A stretch of 64,000 bases of DNA from Balanoglossus misakiensis (GCA_040954595.2 CM082576.2:6758001-6822000); one strand, 5' to 3'. Counted from the stretch's first letter, positions 51,001 to 63,120 are shown. Numbers and translations: made by a program. The notes: generated by a model from the letters alone, not told the origin.

Positions 51001-54000
51001 TGATCATATGATGGATAAAACGGCCTGTTGGTTTGCATTTGTAATATGTTGATAGGGACTCTTGATTTGCATAAAAAGATATGCATAAGAACGTGAATGT
51101 GCTGATAGAATCTGTTGATTTGCATATTCATGGGGGAGCCAGTTGAGCCTGCTGACCATGAAGAGTTTACAGTCAGAGCAAAACCAGCAATCAAGCGGAA
51201 AAAATTAGGTTTTCTCAGAAATATACTGCACCCAGTATCATAGTGGAGGGAAAAGAGTGCAAGTTAGATAAATTGTTGTCCAGTTAGGTTAGGCGATGAA
51301 ATCATCATGCCAGTGTGCAATCCATGGCCATTTTACCACGATGAAAAATGAAAAAATAAATTGCTCTGTTGGAATTCACATTTCTATTGATCCTGATCCC
51401 GAGAGACCTTGCTGTGACCTTTAAAATTGTGGAAAACAGTTCATTTTAATAAATAGGCTCACTCAACAATAAAAATGACCTTGATTTCTTGTGTTTTCTG
51501 TTGTGATTCATTGCACTGAAAGTTATACAAGCAAGAAATACGTGTAAATCCATGCGTATTTCTATGCCCCATGGAGCTCGCTTCATTGTACCGCCGCCCT
51601 CTATGCAAATTCTGTACTCATTATTCTGCAAAATCTAATTTTTCACGGTCAAAGACATACTCTTTACTGCAGAAGTGATTTTTTTTCAGTAACATTTAAT
51701 TTCACTGTATTTTCACATCGACGATGTTTTGGTTGTCGTGAAATATTACATATTGAAGTGTTTCGTGATAACAAGGCCTTGGTTATAACTTATAGTGGTT
51801 TCCAAAATGAAGTAGAAATATTGAAAGTATACAAAATCCAATGAAATTCTTCTTCAGTATGACCAATCGTTCACCTTTCTTTTCATGAACTGCCACTTGT
51901 GCCAGACAGTATTCCTTTGCACTCCATCTGTTGAAGCGAAACCAGACAATTAAACTGCCAACAGTTGGAGTGAGGACATATAAATAATATTTATGAATAT
52001 TTTTATTGGTGGTAATACAGCATGTTGTTATTATGGACAATTGCACTTAAATACTTCTGACAGATTGGGTTCTGTTTTCCTCTCTGGCTGACCTAAATAA
52101 AAACCCTGGGAAATTGACTTGGAGTGGGTTTGGCCCAGTCAGTGCCTGTGAACCCACATTTTATGGTGTAGGAGTTCATTTGGTTACATGTCTGTTCAAT
52201 CTGATTAAAATCAGATGTAGGGCACGGCGACGTGTATGCTGTGCTATAATATTACCCGGTACCCACAATAATAATAGACTTGTACCAACAAAAGGTTTAC
52301 ATGTAATATAGCCCTCAAGTCTTCATTGTTTTTAAAATTAGATTATTCTCCAAGCCACAAAAATGTAGACTGAGATCAAAATATGTTTACAGCAAAACGT
52401 TTTGCACATAGCCCAGAAAATAAGTTTTGACTGAACCTGAAAAACAAAAAAATAGAAAATTAGGTCATTCAGCAGTCTGACAAAGAGAAATGAAGAGCAA
52501 AATGTGTCACCCTATACACAGATATGCCTGGGTCCTCATGTTGAACTTTGAACCAGTTCTATTCTTTGTTCTCAAGGAGAAGAATAGTGACAAATATTTT
52601 TGTAGTAAGCCAATCTTTCTGAAATATGCATCATTGCGGACATGACAGTTCTGCGCCACTCTACTCCACTCAATCCTGTTGCATTATGGGATATCTCAAG
52701 TTTTGTGTGCCGTACTGATAGTAATTATCACACCAATGAGGACAGGGTGTCAGTAAAGTTGAACAGTCTAAATTATTTGTTTTGTTTTGTAAACTGTACT
52801 AGTACGCATCTGTGGTAATCTGTCACTTTTACAAGACACTTTATCCCACTTGATGAATTGTTTAGCTTTTTCGTTTTCGCAAATAAATGTGTCCTCTGTG
52901 TGAAACTGTAGCTCTTTATCAGAGGCTATTAAATTTCCAGTTACATCGAAACCAGCCTGGTTGAATGACACCAGGTCACCTTGCTTTGATTCAGTTTAAA
53001 TCAATTTCAGCTCAAGTCACTGTTACTCTGTTGTTCTGGAACAATAGAATATTTTCATGAAATTTAGCACTTCATTGTTGTGTATCATTAGTTAGTACAT
53101 ATAGGGGTCATAAACATGAACATAATGGCTGTCTGCAAAATGTGCAGTGTGTGTACTGTAGTGTATGTTCCCACTGCCATAACCAAATACATGCTAGTGC
53201 ATTCACAGTGGCAGTTTCCCAACGTTTTGTGATGTAAACCCCGACTAAAGCATCTGTAAATATAATTCAATGCTGCGTCCTGGTGGTGCCGGCTTTAACC
53301 AGGTGTGTGCATACAACCCTGCATCCGGAATACCCCAGTCATTTAGCAGTGGCATGGCTCTGCTGCTAGGAACTGAAGCATGCACTATGGAGATAGAGGA
53401 AACTGTGTGTGTGTTACATTGGTATGGCATTTGATATTTGCCAGAGCAGTTTCTCAAAAAAAGAGGAAAATGTACTTTCCATCATTGAGGTGTTCTTTTT
53501 TGAATGAGCAGTACAGGGCGTGTAAATTTAATTATTCACTTGTTGACCGTTGTGTGGAATATTATGATTTGCTTGCAGGTGCCAATGTGACCTCCAGGAC
53601 TTCTGTCACGCCGACGCCCGGCGAGAAAGATGGCCACAACCCCGGTGGTGAGGCCAGACCCAAGCCCAAGAAGGGGCGGCCGCGGAGTGGACAGAGTGGA
53701 CCCAGGTCGCTGGCCTGTCCCGAGTGCCACAAGGTGTTCAGCAGTTCAAGTGCATTAGCCAAGCATAAATTAATTCACAGCGATGAAAGGAAACACGTCT
53801 GCCAATTATGTGGGAAGGGATTCAAAAGACAGGACCATTTGTAAGTATTCGGTGTCAAGTGTCCGCACAGTATAATTACCTTTTGAATTGTTTAAATGTT
53901 GTTTTTCTATTCAGTACTAATCATTGTGAACAGGTGTTGCTAAAGTTCATGTACATATGGTAGAGTTTGTGTCTGGATGGACACAGATCTTTTCTGCATA

Positions 54001-57000
54001 AGGTTGGTGCATGTCTCCTCTCGATGATTGTTTGAACTTCCAAGTGTGGCATCGCGGTGAATCAGGCATTATTTTGTTCCAGAGCCTGTCTCCTAAATAC
54101 TTACAGGGCTTCTATGTAAGAAGTTGGAATGAGGTGTTTGTCATAGATGTTGAATCTGTCTTTGGTCGTGAAATTTTGTAAAGTGATTGGAGTGTTTGAA
54201 TCACCTTTGTGATCGAAGGTGTTGTGAGGGGGGGGGGGGGGGCGCGTGTGTTCAAAGCTTTACTGAAATGTGTACCCTACATGTATTCTAAGGACTTTCT
54301 CTGTTTATTTATAGGTCTGGTCATATGTTAACTCATCGCACACAAAAACCGTACGCTTGTCCGCAGCCGGCATGTGAAAAAAGCTACTGTGACGCAAGAT
54401 CACTGCGTCGTCATATGGAATCACAGCACGCTGTGAATGCAATCTCCCCAGTCAGAAACAATCAGACCAGTCACGTGGGACTGGGTGCCGACTTCTCAAA
54501 CATGAATCACAGTTTTCAAAATGACCCGAACAAAATGGAGGAGACGTCGTCCAGCAGCGCGGCTTTGCATTACTTCGCTCTGGCCGCCCAGGGTCAGGGT
54601 GACAAGCCGGCCGATGGGGACGTCAAGTCGGACATGTACCAGCCGTACATTCAGGGCGGATTCGACCAGGATGAGAGCCAAGGAAGCTCCAGAAGCGACG
54701 ACCAGGACATGGTCGGGAAGAGCAGCGGATTCCCGGTCAACCTGTACTCCCACGGCATCCCGGGCGGCCAGGGATTCGGCCGATTTGATTTATCGCACAG
54801 GTATGGGCATTCTCCTGATGCAAGTTCACAAAGTGACATTGAGCAGGTCTGGAAACAATTGTCCTTGCCGCTTGTAGGGTAAGACAATGATAGTCAATAT
54901 CTTCCTGTAGTCCTATTCTGTAATTATTGTTCAGTTTGTTTTTGGTAGTCAGTGGTTGTTGCCCGGGTAACTGTGAGTGGTGGGTCAGTTCAGAGTTTGA
55001 TGCCTTGTGAATCTGGGCCAGAAATGACTTTGTACAACCTGTAGTGTGACACAGTGGTGGTTGTATGTCGCTCTGTCTGTACACACGGCCAGTCTGTATT
55101 TCTTGGCCTGAACACAGGTTGGCCAGACTGGAGACAGACTGGTGCTGACAGGTGCTCAAGGCCAAGACTGGAAATGTGCCAAAGCAGACAGAGTGGCAAT
55201 TCATTCCTTGTTTTTAACACCTCCATGGTGTTTTCCCCAATTTTGTTGTATAAGATGTAGCATACTTGTGTTATATTGCTTTACTGAAATATATGATTAT
55301 CGACCTCACCCTGTTTGTTGTAACATTCGAACAATAGTGTAACTCGCCAATTTTTGTTTATGAATAATCCTATAATTTAACTAGCCCTGTTATGCAAACC
55401 AGCCAGGTTGAGATCACTGTAACAAACATTGCAGAATGTTCTATTAACTTAGCAGAATGATATGAAGACCCTCGTCCATCCGCTTTTGACATTAACACAG
55501 ATCGGAGTTAACTAATTCATTGTGTGTTGCGGACCTTTTCTGTGCAGGGAGGAAGAGAAAAATGCGGTAGAGTGCACAGTGTGCAAGAAGACATTCAAGA
55601 GTGTGCCTGCCTTAAACGGACACATGCGATTGCATGGCGGTTATGACAGAAATAAACCTCCTGATTTCAGGCAAAAAGAGCCAGAACAAGTGCATCTGCC
55701 GCAGAAACAACAACAACAACAACAACACAAAGAGCAGCAACAGCATCAGCATCAGACTCATCATCATTCGCCGCAGCAAATTCAGCCGTCACAGCCGCGC
55801 CATCCTTCGCAGCACCAACTCCAGCAACCACAGCCACATCTTCAGTCGCAGCAGCAGCAACAGCAGCATCAGCACCAGCAGCAACTCCAGCAAGCTGCTG
55901 GGGAGTTTGCCAGTCCCATGACTCAGCAGCATGGCCAGCAACACCAGGTGCAGGAGATCAAACGAGAGTACAAGTCTGAGATTGAAGTTGAATCTCTCCA
56001 TCAACAGGAACAACAACAGCAACATCAACAACAGCATCATCAACAACAACAGCAACACCAACAACAACAGCAACAACAACAGCAACAGCAACAACAACTT
56101 CAGCAGGAACAGCAACAATTTGATCTTCAGAGGCAGCAGCACGAGCAGCAACAGCAGCAGTTGCAGCGGGAGCAGCAGCAGTTAGAAGAATACAAACGCC
56201 AGCAGCAACAACTGGTCCAGGAACAGCAAAGGCAACAGCTTCAACAGATCGAACAGCAGAAGCAGTTTCAACTTGAGCAGCAACGGCAGCAGCGGCAGCA
56301 GCAGCAGCACAATATCCAACAGCAGAATCTGCTGCAGCAGGAACATCATCGTGCACACCTGATAAAACAGCAACTGGAGCAACAACAACAACAACACCGC
56401 GACCAATTGCAGCAACAATTTGAGCAACAGCGGCAGCTGCAGTTGCAAGCCGAGAGACAGAGACAGCAACAGACTGAGCATCTGTCTCAGTTTCAAGAGC
56501 CACCGTTAGCGTCAGTCTCGCACCTGGGACATCACCAGTTTGTGACGCCCAATGCATTTCCGTACAATTTGTCCTTATCACAGCCAGCTCCATTTCAGAC
56601 TAGCAGTGGAAACATGCCCGTAAGTTCTTCCACATCAGAGGCTCTTCGGAGGCTAATAAAAACCGACGTGAATCTTAATCAGTCAGCAGCACTAGTTGTC
56701 AAAACAGAATCGCAGACACAGGTAGACGACATTCCAAGTGACAATAACAATAGTCCTTCCTTTGGTCCAAAGACCAGTGTTTCAATGACAGACGATCCAC
56801 CCATATTGACCAAGATGGTCGAACAGCACAGAGACTCCCAAATCCAGAGTAGCCCTCAGGACATGCTGTTCAAAGCAGACATGAAATCAGAGTCAAACGT
56901 CAAGCCCGAGTCTGAAAAAGAAATGCTCTTCGCTGAATCAGAGAAAGACAGAAAAAATGTGCAAGTCAATAACACGGGCGGCAGTAAGTTGAATGTGCCA

Positions 57001-60000
57001 TCAAAATCACAGGGGGAAGTTTTTCGAAATCCGTCGCGATTGCCATCCAGCCCGACCAAGAAGCGCCATCGTCCAGACCCAATCATCATCCCGTCGTATG
57101 TGCACACGGGCATGGCGGGCAGCCCGCAAATCTATCAGAGTCAGATGAGGTCGCCCAGAGACTTTGGCAAGAGCACAAAGGGAATGACGCCACCTCCCTA
57201 CACCCCACCACCCATGCTCAGCCCAATCCGTACCGGCTCAGGGCTGTACTTCACCCTGGCGACCAGCAGCTCCGGTGGAAATCTGCCCACGCCGGGACCG
57301 AGGTCGGCCATGATCCCGCCGCTCACCCCGAAGACGCCAAGTATGCTGCAGTTACACAGGCAAAGTAAGTCTCATCACGTTGACCTTTCTTGGGTTTGTT
57401 CTTCTTCGATACAGTCTTCAATACAGTGGACGGCTGACTGTTTTGAATCTTCATCAAGGTGTTCTGGAGATACCCGACTATCCTGATCGTTTTTGTCATC
57501 CGTCCTATAATCTTGTCCCAATCCCCTTTTCAGCCAGCACCTGCTGAACGCAACAGCTTTATACAAACCTCTGTCAACTCTCTTCCAGGTTCCATTGGGG
57601 GTGTAGAAGACACTGAAGTGCTGTATGTTGAACCGTAAGTATGATCAATCGCCCTCTGGTGTCATCAAGGCCCTCAAAAAGCTATGATGCACTTTACTAC
57701 AATGTTGTTATATATGTCTGCATGCGAGAATGCAGACCAATGATGTGCAAATCACACCGTCATTGTGAACAACTTCTCATATTTTTTTCTCACACAATGG
57801 CCTAAATCCATTTCATGTGTGCTTGCGTTTGTTTCCTCTGCCAGGAAAATCAATGTTGGTGAAGATTACCAAGCACAGATTCCACCTTTCAAAGGTACGG
57901 TTAATTTTTGTCACCAGGCAATTATGACACACTCATGATGGTAATGGTTGTGGTGGTGATGATGATGCTGACGATGAAGATGATGATGATGAAATATGAA
58001 TTTGTATGTCTTCTTGATTAATTCATTCAGACAGTAGGGACTTGTTCTTGAAGGGAATCTGCTTCACATTATGTGGTCTGTGTTTATATCTTTCAGTCAA
58101 TAGAGATGACTTGGCCAATGACAAAGTGAGGGAAGTGTTGGTCTGGCATCCGGACACTGACCTGCTCTACGAGGAAGATGAAGGTTAGTCCAACATGCTT
58201 GTACATTTAAAAAACACCTGCCTTTATTTTCAGTGTTTTTCACTGAACGTTGCCCTTCTCCCTAGAACGTTATGGAAGGCATATTAGTCTATCAAGAACC
58301 ATTGACATCATTCTGCTGCACAAATGGGAATGTTTACACAGTCAGGCTTTTAAAAATTCTGTAGCACAGTTTCTGTTACAAATTGTCCATACTAACCCTT
58401 TTCACATGTTTTTGTTTTTTATTAACAGTTGAGAGTTTTCTGGACTTTGCTTGTTCAGCTGCCATACCGGGTGGTGCATCCAATTCAGAATATGCGGTTC
58501 ACTGTCTTCATCGGTGCAAAGGAAACATTATGGTATGGAGAATTGAATTCTACTCTTTTTGCCTTTAATACAAACTGCTATATAATAACATCAGCAGATG
58601 TGAATCGAGATATTATGCGAAATCACAGGAAAGAAAAGTAATTAGTCATTCATTTTTGGCTGTTTGGAAAATAAATGTTTCATTAAATTCTTAATAATTT
58701 TCATCTTGCAGACTGCTCTGAACATGGTAATGAACAAGAATCCAATGCTGTTAGAAAATGATCCTATGAAAGATTACCATTACACTTGTAAGTGGAAGTT
58801 GATTCATATGTTGAATTGCCATAGGTGTATACAGGATGGCCTGTAAAGATTTTAGCCGTGAAGGGGCAGAGTTCATTTGTGTGTCGCCACCATGTGACCA
58901 TTTTGCATGATGCTGTTGTTTTAGAGTACGAATACAGTGATGATGACTGGCCATGTGTTGACTTTTTTATGTGTGAGACAGTGTCCATCAGAATGGAGCA
59001 AAGAGCTGAATTTCTTTTTCCCTGTTTTTTTTTCCCTAGGGTCATCTCTGTGGACAAAGAAGGAAAGAGTGCTCTTTAAACATGCCTATATCAAACACGG
59101 AAAAGATTTCCACCTCATACAGAAACAGGTCAGTGAGATTTTCTTTTCAATTATGGCCACTTAACACTGTTTATTTTTCACTAAGTTGATCTCTCTGCAC
59201 ACTTTGTATGGACACCTGATCAGCCAACTGAACTAAACAGAAACAAGAAAGTGGTACCTACTTGCATTTAATTAGATCAGTCGTAATTTCTGTAAAAATT
59301 GTCGCTTTGCAGGTCAAAACTAAATCAGTACAGCAGTGCATAGAGTACTACTATAAATGGAAAAAACTTTTCCCGAGAACAGCGTACGGTGACCACAAGT
59401 TTGACGATAAATTTTACCACGTCAAGACGCGGATCAGCAAAATGCAAGAAATGGAGATGTATGAAGTAAGTATCTGCAAGTACATGTTGTTGATTCGTGT
59501 GCATTTGAAAAGTTGTAACTCAGGTTTTGGTGAGTTTTGGATTATTATTCACCCTGTGCTGGATCCTTGTGTTGTAGGATGATGCCACTGAATCCGAACC
59601 TGAATCTGAAGTCACGGCGGGTAACTCGAATCTGCGTGAAGCAGGTCGAGTTGAGGAGACCCGGTCTTCCCAGGCCATGCCATCGCACATGCATGATAGT
59701 GAGACCGTCAACGCGACAACCAATCACTCATCGTTCACATTCTTTTGTGATTTCCCGCACTGTACTGCGGTAAGTTGAATTGGCATTGCAGTGATTGCAA
59801 CGCATGGTCATTTGTGGTTTTGGGAACTGTAGTAAAAATGATGCTACCTGTAGTATAGTGTGATTGCCCTGATTAAGAAGGGCTTTGAGGGGAAGACCCT
59901 TGAGAGAGGACTAGTAAAAGAGTCATTTTCTCCGAAGTACAGTAGTACAGGTATTTCAAATTGCATGTATGGAGATAATCATGAGGTGTGGAACCATTAC

Positions 60001-61038
60001 AGCTCTTTGCTCCTTTATTCATGTCACATAGTCAGTTACTCATGATACTGTCAATTTTTGATCTTCACCCCAGAAATTCGCCTCGCGTCAAGCACTGAAC
60101 GGTCACATCAGAGTCCATGGAGGAGGCTTCACCAAACCCTTCCCCAGTTATGTATCCAGCACCACCACCTCGACACCACCACCACCAACAACAAACGCGA
60201 ATACTGTGAACCGCAGCCGTCACTCAACCCCAACGTTGTCGAGGGACTCGTCTGACTCAGAGACCGATGACGAGGACGATATAGTGATGTACCGACCGAC
60301 GCCACCACCGTCGCAGCCAAGGTCGATCGGCAAAGTCTTACCACCGTCGCAGCCAAGGTCAATCGGCAAAGTCTTGCCAGCGCCGCAGCCAAGGTCAGTC
60401 GGTAAAGTCCTGCCAGCGCCGCAGCCACGGTCCATTGGCAAGGTCCTGCCGCAGTCAGCTGGTAAAGTACTTCCACAGACTGGGGAAGAGTTTCCATGCA
60501 GGATATGTGGAAAGTGAGTAAACTGTACAAATATTTATCACGACTGTTGTGCCAAAAAAATAATGTTGTGTACACTTTTGTTGTTTGTTTACATCTTAAT
60601 CCAAAAGTCCGCTTTTTATCATTTTTTTTGGTGCATGTGTAAATGTATATGCCACTCATTTACTGATCCAGTTGCAGTTTCATCTTCCAAACATTCTTTG
60701 TTCATTTCTACATGTGATCAGTTGTTGGTATTTACAACGAAAACGGATTGACCTGTCCAAAAAAAGTGTACTTACCATTGATTTGAAATGAGTTCACTTG
60801 CGCTCACAAGAGCATGCAGCTCTAGATATATCTCTGCTGGCATCGTGTTGTATAAAAATATTCACCCTGCGTGATGTTACTTTTCTCATTCAGGGTTTTC
60901 TACAAAGTGAAGAGTCGCAGTGCACACATGAAAAGTCACCGGAAGATAGACGACAGCATGAAAGGCAGCGGAAAGACAAAACCACTGCCCACCATCAACG
61001 TAGTAGTATCCAGCCCATACAGAGACGATGACAGATAG
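39063..61038 (+). CDS. ELM2-SANT and C2H2 zinc-finger chromatin regulator, TRERF1/MIDEAS/ZNF541 family, complete, 14 exons
   Basis: Vertebrate members recruit HDAC1/2 through ELM2-SANT; MIDEAS scaffolds the MiDAC complex with DNTTIP1, ZNF541 acts in germ cells and TRERF1 is a transcription cofactor. Exons: 39063-40362, 53579-53840, 54315-54878, 55548-57364, 57589-57634, 57845-57894, 58097-58183, 58429-58532, 58712-58787, 59040-59128, 59313-59465, 59578-59769, 60074-60513, 60894-61038. They total 5,325 nt, 1,774 residues. Order: Ser/Gln/Pro-rich N-terminus; AT-hook-like KKGRPRSG (about 464); C2H2 fingers at about 478, 506, 534 and 716; polyglutamine about 760-1020; conserved PPPYTPPPMLSPIR about 1275; ELM2 about 1330-1425; SANT about 1437-1485; finger 5 about 1571; 12-residue repeats; finger 6 about 1720. 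An in-frame TAG at 39039 supports the start. Having both fingers and ELM2-SANT, it resembles TRERF1/ZNF541 more than finger-poor MIDEAS, and probably represents the unduplicated ancestor. No single vertebrate symbol is assigned. Confidence 0.92.
47648..47742. mobile_element. MITE-like palindromic element copy B
   Basis: A 95-bp element starting TAACCCTTTCACCGCCATGG and ending TTAAAGGGTTTAA. It aligns end to end with copy A at 34382-34474; the shared 3' half reads GCTGGACCT, then a gap, then AGGGAA and TGGGGGT. It has no coding frame. Confidence 0.55.
50160..50300. mobile_element. 141-bp near-perfect inverted repeat (hairpin element)
   Basis: The two arms, about 70 bp each, are reverse complements with roughly 87 percent identity. 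The outermost 32 bp (starting GCAATAAAACACCCCCAGCC) are perfect. The central bases around 50226-50234 form the turn. This is the structure of a foldback MITE. Overlapping open frames on both strands are by-products of the palindrome. Confidence 0.75.
53579..54878 (+). other. First zinc-finger cluster of the ELM2-SANT gene
   Basis: Exons 2 and 3 encode three consecutive C2H2 fingers: LACPECHKVF with AKHKLIH; HVCQLCGKGF with SGHMLTH (split across the intron); and YACPQPACEKSY with RRHMESQH, whose extra residues between the cysteines match the TRERF1/ZNF541 type. A KKGRPRSG stretch just before finger 1 looks like an AT-hook core, which would add minor-groove DNA contact. Confidence 0.85.
54227..54244. 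repeat. Poly-G run in intron 2 of the ELM2-SANT gene
   Basis: About 15 consecutive G residues followed by CGCGTGTG. It is purely intronic, 70 bp before the exon 3 acceptor. Confidence 0.9.
55699..56490 (+). other. Polyglutamine-rich coding tract
   Basis: About 260 codons dominated by Gln, with interspersed His, Leu, Glu and Arg, lie between finger 4 and the conserved mid-region. CAA and CAG are mixed, so this is not a pure DNA repeat. The later half has a Leu/Glu/Arg pattern (QREQQQLEEYKRQQQQL) compatible with coiled coil. Antisense frames rich in Leu/Val are shadows of it. Confidence 0.95.
57845..59465 (+). other. ELM2-SANT coding exons (HDAC-recruitment module)
   Basis: ELM2 begins KINVGEDYQAQIPPFK and continues through VLVWHPDTDLLYEEDE, ESFLDFACSAAIPGG and ALNMVMNKNPML. 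SANT follows as WTKKERVLFKHAYIKHGKDF, LIQKQVKTKSVQQCIEYYY and KWKK. This matches the MIDEAS/TRERF1/ZNF541 class of ELM2-SANT, known to bind HDAC1/2 with inositol phosphate at the interface. Basic residues suited to that contact (KHGK, KWKK) are present. Confidence 0.93.
60305..60472 (+). repeat. In-frame 36-bp minisatellite, about 4.7 units
   Basis: Units at 60305-60340, 60341-60376, 60377-60412, 60413-60448 and a shortened one at 60449-60472. Each full unit encodes a 12-residue repeat, P-(P/A)-(S/P)-Q-P-R-S-(I/V)-G-K-V-L. The repeats lie between fingers 5 and 6. Units differ at several synonymous positions, so the array is not brand new. Confidence 0.95.
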
Positions 61039-63120
61039 ATAGATACAGAGAAATCATTACCAAAAGATAAAAACATTCTTTTTACAGAAATATAAGTAGC
61101 CGTATTTCAGTCCATCAATTCTGTGAGTCAGATTTTTAAATAATTATTCACATGAGACATCCAAAGTTATGAAATATATTGTTTACAAATGCAAAATTTC
61201 AGTAATTGTTACCTTGCCTTTTCAAAGTTTTGATACTTCAAACTAAAAAAGCAACAAAACAAAACAAAACAGAAGCACTATTTTTTTCTCATCTGGGTAA
61301 CTTTGGGATCATTGCAAGACTTTTGATATGACGTCGTGAAAGCTTAGTGTTTTTACTCTGACATAGTTCAGAAAATTTTGTAAATATATAATACCTCTTT
61401 TAACAAATTACTTGATGCAGCTGTCAAGTTTTTTTTCTATAATTTTAGATTCCACTCTTCCAGTTTTTAACGAGAGGATGTTGCTGTTTGTAGACTACCT
61501 TTGTTCCATTTTGTTCAATTTGCATATATTACAATAATGTGAATTCAGTTTTTCTCAAAATCGGTGTACAGTTTCTTCAGCCGAATGTGGGGTGCCAAAT
61601 GGTGGCAGCCAGGTTGTGTCGTCTTACTGACCTGTGTCATAACTCGTACAGCTATATTGTAAATAAGTTATTCTTTCTGTCCACTTCAACTTCTGACCTC
61701 TTGAAGTAATTGATCATTTATTATGTCTTGTTTTAAATTGAGTCTGTACAGTTTTTCTTTTTTTTTGTCAATTATGTAAATGATAATTCTGAATTTCGTT
61801 TCCGCTATTTTTACTGTTCGTTGTCCCCAAGTGTGAATTTCAGTAACTTCTTTTTTTTTGATCAGCCCCCTGGTAGATACTCTGTGGGTTTCAACGCAAT
61901 TTATGTACATTAAGCTGAGTGGTACCAATGTAATAGACAACCAGAATTTTGTTTTTGAAAACGGTGCTCACATTGGTGGTAGCCAGTGCAAACCAATGTA
62001 GATTTCTGTCTTAGGTACATGTACATGTAGAAGTGTGTATATCAGTTAGAGGTTCAAATTTTGTTCAAAATTCACAGAAAACCTTCGAGCCCATGTGTTA
62101 TGTTAATATTGACTAGTTGCAAAAATACATTCCTACAACTAACAGGTCATTTTTTTTAAAGCTCAAACAAAGATGTGTGTTTTGAAGTTATTTTCAGTGG
62201 TACACTGTGAAGTACAATATTTGTTTTCTTATTAGAAAAAGAAATATCAGCAGTTATTCATTTCTTTGGAAATGCATTGTCAGTTCTTAGTATTTATTTG
62301 CCTTTTCATCAGTCTTGTTTTTTTTTAGATATTTGAAAAGTACATCTTTTCCCCCTTCTTTTGTGTGAGCTGCTTTGGCCAATCATGGAAGTGGCTGTTA
62401 TTGCCGTCAGATCAAACACAAGATAAATTCCTGTTCATCAAATGATGTAGTTTTCTCATAACAGTGAACAAGGTTTTGTGAAAGAATGACCTGAGATGGC
62501 CAAGTGTACCCTGAGAATGCAAAATAACTCGGTACAGTACAGGAGGACGAAAAATGTACATGATTATTTATATATAGTAACAAACACTTGTGGTGTTGAT
62601 CAACACCACTGCTTTAGCGCACACAAAGTATGGGTAGATTCAACTTGTCCTTTCACACATGAAATTTGTTTGAATCACTTTGCAGACAAAAAAAAGATAA
62701 GCTGAAGTTGTGACAGTATTAAATATGTTTTAGGGGTGGATGGGGAGGAATTAAAAAACTAACAACCATGATTGGGGCCGGTGTGTTGCATGTTCCACCA
62801 ACATTGGTATAAATATATTACATGCTAATCAGAATTTTTTTTAAACTATACATTCTCATATTTTACTCTCTCATTCTTTTTATGTACAGTTTAATGCCAT
62901 TTTGAAGTAAACTTTCATTTCTAGTCTTGAAATGTACCGATGTAGTCTATTGTAAAATTATAAGGGAGAACCTTTTGGGGATACAGCAATGATCATGAAT
63001 ATTTTAGTGGGCCTAGCCAATCATGTAGAAAGGTACATGTGTATGTACAGTGATTTTTATAGATCATTTGTCTGATGTTTTAAATAATGTTAATTGAAAA
63101 TAAAATTCAATTTCCCATGG
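61039..63120 (+). other. 3' UTR of the ELM2-SANT gene
   Basis: About 2.1 kb of AT-rich sequence follows the TAG stop and ends near an AATAAA at 63099-63104. It carries many T-runs and ATTTA-like pentamers, which in animal mRNAs can mark regulated stability. No coding content was seen. Confidence 0.6.
63099..63104 (+). terminator. Poly(A) signal AATAAA for the ELM2-SANT gene
   Basis: An AATAAA in GAAAATAAAATTC, followed within 50-90 bp by GT-rich sequence including the (TG)n run at about 63160-63179, the usual downstream element composition. Confidence 0.55.

Larger units (their letters stand above)
40363..53578 (+). other. 13.2-kb first intron of the ELM2-SANT gene
   Basis: The first coding exon ends at phase 1 (AGT CAA G) and joins GT GCC at 53579. 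No intervening exon could be supported. Contents noted: an AAC-rich microsatellite (about 41822-41875), a poly-C run at about 43939-43952, an ATGG repeat (about 46735-46752), MITE-like copy B (47648-47742), a 141-bp hairpin (50160-50300) and many ATGTACATGTAC palindromes. All other introns of this gene are below about 700 bp. Confidence 0.75.

Noticed and set aside
55789-56593. Long Leu/Val/Ala-rich antisense frames at 55.8-56.6 kb
   Set aside because: They are antisense shadows of the CAA/CAG-rich coding tract.
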